Assembly (NCBI GenBank): GCA_013331265.1
Contig: DUGS01000203.1
Coordinates: 3,080-22,201, forward strand
DNA: 19,122 bases
Source of the DNA: Methanosarcina sp.
GTDB taxonomy: Archaea; Halobacteriota; Methanosarcinia; Methanosarcinales; Methanosarcinaceae
Direction of reading: 5' to 3'
Below are positions 13,426-19,122 of this stretch, in pieces (positions within the stretch are counted from its first letter, which is position 1; every line of letters begins with the position of its first letter). Below the pieces are notes generated by a model that had not been told where the DNA came from, searched no databases, and worked only from the letters and a program-made list of their open reading frames with translations. The position numbers and the translations under genes were made by a program.

Positions 13426-14040
13426 ATGAAGAATATAGAAGATCTCATTCAGAAAGCTGTGGAACTGCAGAACAACGGGCTTGGAATCGGACAGATCGCC
13501 GACGAGCTTAACGTATCGAGAGAAACAGTTACATGGCTTTTAACCCGTTCGAAAAAAGAAGTCGCAGCCCCCGCTCCAAAAGACATATCTGTAAACTGGA
13601 GCAGCATAGGAAAGAGCGCTACAAGGATTCATTACATTTCGCTTGCACTCTGCGACATGGTACTTGAAACGCTGGAAAAGACAAACACCGAGGTGGACGT
13701 GGTAGTTGGCGTTGCAGCGAGCGGTATTCCCCTGGCGAGCATGATGGCAAATGAGCTTGGAGCAGACTTTGCCCTTTACCATTCCCGTAAAGGACATGAC
13801 GTAGTCCAGCCCGGCCAGAAAGGTACCATCAGCAGGAACTTCGGAAGCGTTGCAGGCAAAAACTGTGTAATCGTTGACGATGTAATTACCACAGGTTCAA
13901 CCACTATGGAAGTAATTGAGCAGCTGCGCGAAATGGACGCAAAGCCCAGAGTAGTGGTGGTTCTTGTGGACAAAAAAGGCGCAGATACGATCGCCAACGT
14001 TCCTATCCAGCCCCTGGTAAGAATAGTTCGCGTGGACTGA
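13426..14040 (+). CDS. gfcR: GfcR/PyrE-like transcriptional regulator (HTH plus phosphoribosyltransferase domain)
   Basis: A 204-residue protein with an N-terminal helix-turn-helix (about 19-40: LGIGQIADELNVSRETVTWL), a short proline/alanine linker and a type I phosphoribosyltransferase fold (about 55-204). The PRPP-binding motif is intact at 147-160 (CVIVDDVITTGSTT), and VGVAASGIPLA forms the pyrophosphate loop. Haloarchaeal GfcR, of the same architecture, controls sugar catabolism; in methanogens the family is usually annotated as orotate phosphoribosyltransferase-like. The fused HTH argues for a regulator sensing PRPP or a nucleotide rather than a pyrimidine-synthesis enzyme. ATG 13426 is well supported. 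It is likely a single-gene transcript ending at the hairpin at 14081. Confidence 0.9.
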   Translation: MKNIEDLIQKAVELQNNGLGIGQIADELNVSRETVTWLLTRSKKEVAAPAPKDISVNWSSIGKSATRIHYISLALCDMVLETLEKTNTEVDVVVGVAASGIPLASMMANELGADFALYHSRKGHDVVQPGQKGTISRNFGSVAGKNCVIVDDVITTGSTTMEVIEQLREMDAKPRVVVVLVDKKGADTIANVPIQPLVRIVRVD

Positions 14041-14080
14041 AAATACCTAAAGACAGAACAGAAGTAAATATCTTTTACAT

Positions 14081-14152
14081 GGAAAACCTTTCAAAATGAA
14101 GGGTTTTCCAAGTTACACTTGCTATGCTTCTTAATTTCTTTTTTCGTTTTTT
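14081..14152 (+). terminator. Hairpin and T-rich terminator after gfcR
   Basis: GGAAAACCTTTC (14081-14092) pairs with GAAGGGTTTTCC (14098-14109) with one G-T wobble and a 5-nt loop. T-rich runs follow (TTTCTTTTTTCGTTTTTTCT at about 14137-14155). It is about 40 nt after the gfcR stop, the clearest intrinsic-type terminator in the window. Confidence 0.7.
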
Positions 14153-14198
14153 CTACCTACTTCAGGCATTTTTTAACTAATTCCTAAAAGAAATGTTA

Positions 14199-14231
14199 CT
14201 TTAAAACAGGCATTGCTTTAAAACAGGCATT
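14199..14231. repeat. Short tandem repeat, 17-bp period
   Basis: CTTTAAAACAGGCATT occurs at 14199-14214 and again at 14216-14231. It lies in the gap between the gfcR terminator and the end of the DHH gene; an upstream CAGGCATTTTTTAA near 14163 is a partial match. Function unknown. Confidence 0.6.
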
Positions 14232-14271
14232 ACTATTTCTGGAATAAAGAAAGAGAACCAGAAGATAAAGA

Positions 14272-14300
14272 TTAACAGGTTTATTGAAAAGACCTGTTAA
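14272..14300 (-). terminator. Inverted repeat overlapping the DHH gene stop codon
   Basis: TTAACAGGT (14272-14280) and ACCTGTTAA (14292-14300) form a perfect 9-bp stem with an 11-nt loop. The stop codon (14297-14299) lies in the stem, so it probably acts as 3' end structure for the minus-strand message. Confidence 0.5.
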
Positions 14301-16429
14301 TACTCAACTTCCACAGATGCGATCTTCTCTGCAAGTCTTGAAAGCACCTCGGTTCTCATTCCTTCCACAAACTTGATACTGCCGACAACAAGGTGTCCGC
14401 CTCCACTGACTCCAGCGCCTTTCATTTCTTCGCGAAGCTCCCTGACAATTTTGGGGATATTCATAAGCACGCCTTTTGAACGGATGACAGCAAAGTCAGG
14501 GCCATAACCAATAGTGACCACAGGCTTGTCCTGGTACTTTTTGGTAAGAATATCGTGCACTTCCCCGGAGGTCTTGCCCGGTGGCGGGAAGGTAAACTTC
14601 TGGGCATAGTTTTCGACATCTATTACATTCATAACAGCGCCATTCGCCAGTTTCTGGGACTTGACATTAAAGAGACAGATCTCAAGCTGTTCTGTTATCA
14701 TGGCGTTTGCCTGCTCACAAAGCAGAGATACCAGATTTTTATGGACTTTGTGATCTCCCAGATCCAGGATATCGTCAATAATGCCTTTTCCACTGCTGAA
14801 CTTAAGCCAGAACTGCTCATAATCCAGAGCCAGAGCCATGTCTTTTAACTCTTCAAGCGAATATCGGTCCGATACAAGAGAAATATATCTTTCAGCTTCA
14901 GGGGCCTCTGAACGGTCGCCTACTGCCGAAACAGCAGGAAGGTGCTTTATTGTATCACTGATACCTGGATTAATCATACGAGCAACCTCGACACAGAGCA
15001 TGCCTGCAGTAACCCCAAAATCTCCTCCTGCATGAGCAGGGTTAACATGCCCTATGAGGTACTGGTCAACAACGTCGTCCGGGTGGTGGTGGTCAATGAC
15101 AAGCATGTCGATGCCGTAGACGTTTGCCTGTCGCATTGCAGGCACATCTTCTTCTGTTGAGCCGTTGTCTACCTGGATAATAAGAGGCATTTTCTGTCCA
15201 TGCCTGGCATAATCTTCAAGTGCAAAGGAAATATCCCTTGTAACATCGGCAAGCTCATAAAAAGGAGCCTTTGAAGGAGCCCGTTTGTAGAAATAGTACT
15301 CCGCATCCGTCCCACCGATTTCTGTAATAAGGGGAAGGATTGCACGTTCAATAGCGATTGCAGAAGTTATCCCATCGGCATCGGCATGATGTCTGAGTAT
15401 AATAGGTGTCGAATGGAGGATTGCCTTTTTGATTTCTTTGGCGACATGGAGCATCCTTGGCCTGAGCTTTTCCATAATCTCGCTTTCGACCAGGAAAGGA
15501 ATATCAGCAGGTGCGGCTTTTTCGTCTATTACCCTCTCAACCCTGGCCTTGACAGCAGTTTCTTTTTCTCCAGTCAGCCGTTTCATGCTCATGACTTCAA
15601 TCTGGACCTGCTCATCTCTTGGGGTCACTTCTCCCGTGATAGAGACAATCATTCCTGCATCGATGTGAGGGTAAGACCGCTTCCCAGCACTCTCAAAAGC
15701 CGCACATGGAATAAAGCCTCCTTCATCGCTTATGGTGAAGATTGTCGGCCCGCTGGTCTGTTTTACCTGAATAACCTCTCCTTCAATTCTGATGAGCCTG
15801 CCTTTCATGCTGGTGTCTATCTGGGAGGAATTCTTAAGCGGGAGTTCTTTTTCAAGCTCAATGGTCTCGTATTTAGTAAGAGTTTTAGGGATAAGATCCA
15901 GCTTTCCTCCGGCTTTAATACTTTTCACCAGGACGATTAAAGCATCCCCGACTTCAGGCTGGACTCCAATATTACTGGAGTGCATAAGCCCTCTTACGTG
16001 AGGGTTCAGGTCCACAAAGGCCCCGAAAGAGGCAATACTGCTCACAACTCCATGATACAGTTTTCCTGCTTCCACGTCTTTAAGGTCACAGGACTCATCC
16101 AGAGCATAAACATACTGGGAACGTGAACAGGCAGTGCAGATCTCTTCATCTGCGTCCTGTGGGTTGTGAATTCTTGCTCCACAAATCTTGCAGGTATAGA
16201 TTTTTCCAAGCCCCTCACAGGCTTCACAGGGTTTGGTAACTTCGATGCTCCCCTTTCCTTTGCATTTCTCGCATACTGCACCATTTTTCAAGAAACTGTT
16301 AAGATCTTTTTCTGAAATTTTCATGAAATCAACTGATTTTGACTTGCCCTTTCCCTTGCAGAGAGGACAAACTTCAGTTGAAATAACTTCGTAGCCACGC
16401 CCGTGGCAGTCTGGACATTCCTTACTCAT
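14297..16429 (-). CDS. Multi-domain DHH (RecJ-like) phosphoesterase with DnaJ-type zinc finger, S1 and OB domains
   Basis: This 710-residue protein is probably a single-strand nuclease or nanoRNase of DNA/RNA metabolism. Four CxxCxGxG-like repeats at 5-12, 21-28, 53-60 and 68-75 form a DnaJ-type zinc finger, followed by a C80/C83/C98/C101 zinc ribbon. An S1 RNA-binding domain (about 121-185) has GKLYHGVVSSIASFGAFVDL, and an OB fold spans about 209-285. The catalytic DHH domain has HHADADG (347-353), Asp421, IDHHHPDD (445-452) and GDRSE (504-508); the DHHA1 domain has GGGHLVVGS (676-684). All catalytic acids and histidines are present. ATG 16429 is preferred to TTG/GTG codons up to 16444 because the zinc finger starts at once and GGTG lies 8-9 nt upstream. 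Archaeal GAN-type RecJ proteins are related but lack the N-terminal finger and S1 module. Confidence 0.9.
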   Translation of the reverse strand: MSKECPDCHGRGYEVISTEVCPLCKGKGKSKSVDFMKISEKDLNSFLKNGAVCEKCKGKGSIEVTKPCEACEGLGKIYTCKICGARIHNPQDADEEICTACSRSQYVYALDESCDLKDVEAGKLYHGVVSSIASFGAFVDLNPHVRGLMHSSNIGVQPEVGDALIVLVKSIKAGGKLDLIPKTLTKYETIELEKELPLKNSSQIDTSMKGRLIRIEGEVIQVKQTSGPTIFTISDEGGFIPCAAFESAGKRSYPHIDAGMIVSITGEVTPRDEQVQIEVMSMKRLTGEKETAVKARVERVIDEKAAPADIPFLVESEIMEKLRPRMLHVAKEIKKAILHSTPIILRHHADADGITSAIAIERAILPLITEIGGTDAEYYFYKRAPSKAPFYELADVTRDISFALEDYARHGQKMPLIIQVDNGSTEEDVPAMRQANVYGIDMLVIDHHHPDDVVDQYLIGHVNPAHAGGDFGVTAGMLCVEVARMINPGISDTIKHLPAVSAVGDRSEAPEAERYISLVSDRYSLEELKDMALALDYEQFWLKFSSGKGIIDDILDLGDHKVHKNLVSLLCEQANAMITEQLEICLFNVKSQKLANGAVMNVIDVENYAQKFTFPPPGKTSGEVHDILTKKYQDKPVVTIGYGPDFAVIRSKGVLMNIPKIVRELREEMKGAGVSGGGHLVVGSIKFVEGMRTEVLSRLAEKIASVEVEY

Positions 16430-16953
16430 TAATATCAACACCAATGGTTCTTCCGAACCTGCGTTTTCTTAACCTCACAATTTTTTGGAATTCAAACCTC
16501 TTTTGAATTCTGTACACTTATTATATTCTGTGCCGACCCTCAGTCTACAGGTAACTGCAAGGTCTTCCCCCGGCCCGGAATCAGCGCCTACCGGCTCATT
16601 CTCTTTCTGCATATATACTGTATTTCTGTTCAATATCTTGTGTATGCAAGATATAAGTATTTGTCAGCACGCTATTTTGTATAGCGTCTACAGATACCCA
16701 GAACCTTCAGGTTTCTGTCATATTCAGATAATTAATATGATAAAGGTAGTGACTGCAATCCATTTACAATCTGAAAGAAGGCTGATGTGAGGACTTATAT
16801 AGATACACAGATATTTTAGGTAGACGACAGAATGTAAAATTTTTAACTTATAACTGCATACTTTATGTAAATTATTAAGAATTCCTCAAATAAAGAACAC
16901 TTAATTATTATCAAATTCAAATTTAAGATCAATGTATAGAAGGGAATAAAATT
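16430..16953. other. Long intergenic region with several perfect hairpins
   Basis: No supported protein gene. Divergent promoters for the DHH gene (minus) and the slipin gene (plus) must lie here. Perfect stems are GAATTCAAA/TTTGAATTC (16488-16510), ATATCTTG/CAAGATAT (16633-16654) and ACGCTAT/ATAGCGT (16669-16687); an imperfect CAGAAcC/GgTTTCTG stem follows near 16699-16718. From 16790 on it is AT-rich, with TATA-like sequences before the slipin start. A 101-codon frame at 16485-16790 has no ribosome-binding site and an unlikely composition. Confidence 0.55.
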
Positions 16954-17736
16954 ATGGTTGATTATATCGGTGGATCATTGCTCCCTGTATTAATAGTTGT
17001 AATATTAATAATCTCACAATCTATAAAAATGGTTAATGAATACGAACGAGTTGTTATTTTCAGGCTCGGCCGCCTCAGTGGAGTAAAGGGGCCTGGTATA
17101 TTCTTGATTATACCAATTATTGATAAAGCCATAAAAATCGACCTGAGAGTCGTTGCAATTGATGTCCCCAAACAGGCAGTCATCACAAGGGATAATGTTA
17201 CAGTTGAAGTGGACGCCGTTGTCTATTACAAAGTAGTGGAACCCGGGGCTGCAATTACCCAGGTTGAAAACTATATGTTTGCAACTTCAACTCTTTCCCA
17301 GACCACGCTTAGAGACGTACTGGGGCAAATGGAACTTGATGAGTTACTTTCCGAAAGAGAAAGTATCAACAAGCAGATTCAGGAACTGCTGGATGCTTAT
17401 ACCGACCCCTGGGGAATCAAGGTTACAGGAGTAACTATCCGGGACGTAGCCCTGCCTGATACAATGAAAAGGGCAATCGCAAAGCAGGCTGAAGCCGAAA
17501 GGGAAAAGCGTGCCAGGATCATCCTTGCAGAAGGAGAATTCCAGGCTGCAGAAAGGATGAAAGATGCTGCCAATATTTATGAAGGACTTCCTGCCGCCAT
17601 CAAGTTAAGGGAACTTCAGACTCTTGCCGAGATTGCCAGGGAGAAAAACCTTATCGTGGTTACACAATCTCAGACTCTTGAAACCGGAAATGTAGCCGCC
17701 CTTTCTCAGGCTATATCCGGAAAGAAGGAACGGTAA
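16954..17736 (+). CDS. Slipin (stomatin/prohibitin, SPFH/Band 7 family) membrane protein
   Basis: A 260-residue protein with one N-terminal membrane anchor (about 8-22) followed by the SPFH domain: NEYERVVIFRLGRLSGVKGPG (27-47), IDLRVVAIDVPKQAVITRD (62-80), NVTVEVDAVVYYKV and TTLRDVLGQMELDELLSER. A helical region rich in Ala, Glu and Arg (about 175-230) then drives oligomerisation. EKNLIVVTQSQTL at 230-242 is the position where the Pyrococcus stomatin is cut by its NfeD protease partner. AGGGA (16941-16945) is 8 nt before ATG 16954. The partner nfeD gene starts 61 nt downstream, so the two form one operon acting in membrane-domain organisation and protein quality control. Confidence 0.95.
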   Translation: MVDYIGGSLLPVLIVVILIISQSIKMVNEYERVVIFRLGRLSGVKGPGIFLIIPIIDKAIKIDLRVVAIDVPKQAVITRDNVTVEVDAVVYYKVVEPGAAITQVENYMFATSTLSQTTLRDVLGQMELDELLSERESINKQIQELLDAYTDPWGIKVTGVTIRDVALPDTMKRAIAKQAEAEREKRARIILAEGEFQAAERMKDAANIYEGLPAAIKLRELQTLAEIAREKNLIVVTQSQTLETGNVAALSQAISGKKER

Positions 17737-17797
17737 AAGAGACTAATAATAGAAAAAAATAGAAAAGGATTGTAAAGGCGAGAAAGGATCAGTAATT

Positions 17798-19102
17798 ATG
17801 CAAATAAAAAGGGCCTTCCATCCCCTCTTTATTTTATTTCTTTGCGCTACTCTGACAGCTGCTTTTGTACTTTCTGCAGAAGCAGCACCTGAAAACAGAG
17901 TGCTTGTACTCGAAATAAACGGAGCTATTACTCCGGCATCCGACAATTTGATAGCTGACGCAATAGAAAGAGCTGAAAACGGGAACTTTGAGGCTCTCAT
18001 AATTACTCTGGACACTCCAGGAGGGGGGCTGGAAGAGACTCAAATAATCATAAAGGCAATTGAGAACACAACTGTTCCTGTAATAGGATACGTGCCTGAG
18101 AGCGGAAAAGCCTGGTCTGCGGGAACCCTCATCCTTATGGGGACCGATATTGCTGCAATGGCTCCCTTTACAGTGATAGGATCAGCACAGCCAGTGCAGA
18201 TGTCTGCAGAAGGGACAAAACCCATAGAGGATGACAAGATTATTAATGCCCTCGTTAAATTCTCGGTTGAAACGGCAAGAAAACACGGGAGAAACGAGAC
18301 TTTTGCAGAAGAAGTAATTACCGAGAACCGGAACCTTAACGATGAAGAAGCCCTGGAAGAAGGAGTGATCGAATATAGAGCGTCTTCCGTTCCGGACCTG
18401 CTTGTTCAGGTTGATGGGGAGATTATAAAAGGCAGGGAACTGCATACTGCAAATGCAGAAATAGAGACCTACGAACCTCCGCTTTCCCTTTCCTTCCTGG
18501 CTCTCATTTCAAACCCGATCCTGTCCTCCCTTCTTCTGACAATAGGGCTCTACGGGATCATCTTCGGGATTTCAAACCCGGGAGCAGGAGCAGAAATTTT
18601 TGGGATTATTTCGATCGTGCTCGGGCTGATAGGTACAGGGTTCGATATTAATATAGCAGCACTTTTCCTTATAATTATAGGAATAGGTCTTCTGATCCTC
18701 GAAATTAAGTCTCCGGGATTTGGGATTTTCGGGCTTGCCGGACTTATAAGCCTGATAATAGGGAGCATCTTCCTTATACCGATGGGAAGCGAGAATATTT
18801 ACACCCCCGAGTTTCGGAAACTGCTGATACTAACAGTTGTTACTCCCACAATCATTTTCGGGATATTCCTTGTCTATGCAATATATAAAGTCGCAGAAAT
18901 AAGGAAGAAAAAGCCAGTTATAGGGACCATTATAGGGGATACTGCCCAAACCATAGATCCCATAGGCCCTGAAAAAAGAGGATTTGTCCGTTATAAAGGA
19001 GAGTACTGGAAAGCAAGATCCGAAGAAGAAATAGGAATTGATCAGGACGTTGAGATAATTGGAAAAGAAAGGGAAGTGCTTCTGGTAAAAAAGAAAATTT
19101 AA
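17798..19102 (+). CDS. nfeD: NfeD-family membrane-bound serine protease (ClpP-class)
   Basis: A 434-residue protein with a signal peptide (MQIKRAFHPL start, hydrophobic core 9-26, cut near AEA|APEN), then a ClpP-like protease domain (about 35-220). The oxyanion loop is TPGGG (73-77), the nucleophile is Ser107 in KAWSAGTL, and the general base is probably Lys147 in EDDKII. The 40-residue spacing is close to the Ser97/Lys138 dyad of Pyrococcus PH1510. Four or five membrane helices follow (about 231-260, 264-282, 286-303, 306-328, 341-364), then a small OB-fold NfeD domain (375-434). It is predicted to cleave the hydrophobic C-terminal part of its slipin partner encoded upstream. Complete within the window, with TAA at 19100-19102. 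Weak GGATCAG ribosome-binding site. Confidence 0.94.
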   Translation: MQIKRAFHPLFILFLCATLTAAFVLSAEAAPENRVLVLEINGAITPASDNLIADAIERAENGNFEALIITLDTPGGGLEETQIIIKAIENTTVPVIGYVPESGKAWSAGTLILMGTDIAAMAPFTVIGSAQPVQMSAEGTKPIEDDKIINALVKFSVETARKHGRNETFAEEVITENRNLNDEEALEEGVIEYRASSVPDLLVQVDGEIIKGRELHTANAEIETYEPPLSLSFLALISNPILSSLLLTIGLYGIIFGISNPGAGAEIFGIISIVLGLIGTGFDINIAALFLIIIGIGLLILEIKSPGFGIFGLAGLISLIIGSIFLIPMGSENIYTPEFRKLLILTVVTPTIIFGIFLVYAIYKVAEIRKKKPVIGTIIGDTAQTIDPIGPEKRGFVRYKGEYWKARSEEEIGIDQDVEIIGKEREVLLVKKKI

Positions 19103-19122
19103 CACTCCCGCTCTTTTCTACT

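Noticed and set aside
15386..15940. 184-codon plus-strand frame
   Set aside because: Antisense shadow of the DHH phosphoesterase gene, whose catalytic motifs are intact on the minus strand.
16485..16790. 101-codon plus-strand frame in the slipin upstream gap
   Set aside because: No ribosome-binding site, no recognisable domain, and it runs through several perfect hairpins.

Overview
The window looks like chromosomal DNA of a Methanosarcina-type methanogen. The evidence is a truncated methylamine corrinoid protein followed by an MttP-type permease, archaeal information genes (ribosomal protein S8e, a Nob1 PIN nuclease, an ArcS-like archaeosine protein), AT-rich intergenic regions with archaeal TATA boxes, several DUF-type methanogen proteins, and a decayed Methanosarcina-style sensor histidine kinase. 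The exact species cannot be fixed by eye.

Layout. (1) 1-1914, plus strand: 3' end of a methylamine corrinoid protein (probably mttC), an intercistronic hairpin, the 10-TM permease mttP, a small winged-helix-like protein overlapping the end of mttP, and a 49-residue single-TM protein with a strong Shine-Dalgarno site. These four look like the end of one methylamine-utilisation operon. (2) 1966-2649, minus: a stand-alone ArcS catalytic-core protein. (3) 2650-6733: a metal or corrinoid uptake locus. A winged-helix regulator on the plus strand converges, with only 2 nt between stop codons, on a binding protein / FecCD permease / ATPase operon on the minus strand. The regulator's probable transcription start lies in a perfect 17-bp tandem repeat, and a 14-bp semi-palindromic motif occurs in the leader regions of both transcription units. 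(4) 6794-7435: remains of a histidine kinase with several frameshifts.

(5) 7492-9694, minus: class I/II aminotransferase, Lrp/AsnC regulator and ribosomal protein S8e. (6) 9695-11680: a long non-coding stretch, a 108-aa cysteine-containing protein, a DUF169 protein and a perfect 15-bp inverted repeat. (7) 11759-12715: an iron-sulfur-flavoprotein-like gene flanked by two copies of a hairpin-rich repeat family. (8) 12754-14040, plus: Nob1 endonuclease and GfcR/PyrE-like PRTase regulator, the latter followed by a hairpin terminator. (9) 14297-16429, minus: a large multi-domain DHH (RecJ-like) phosphoesterase with a DnaJ-type zinc finger, S1 and OB domains. (10) 16430-16953: an intergenic region with several perfect hairpins. 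(11) 16954-19102, plus: a stomatin-like protein (slipin) and its partner NfeD membrane serine protease.

Two modules are functionally clear: methylamine uptake and demethylation at the left edge, and the slipin-NfeD membrane quality-control pair at the right edge. The ABC locus is a self-contained regulated importer of unknown specificity. The least described items are the 49-aa membrane protein and winged-helix protein attached to mttP, the stand-alone ArcS core, the paired hairpin repeats around the flavoprotein gene, and the structured intergenic region upstream of the slipin gene.
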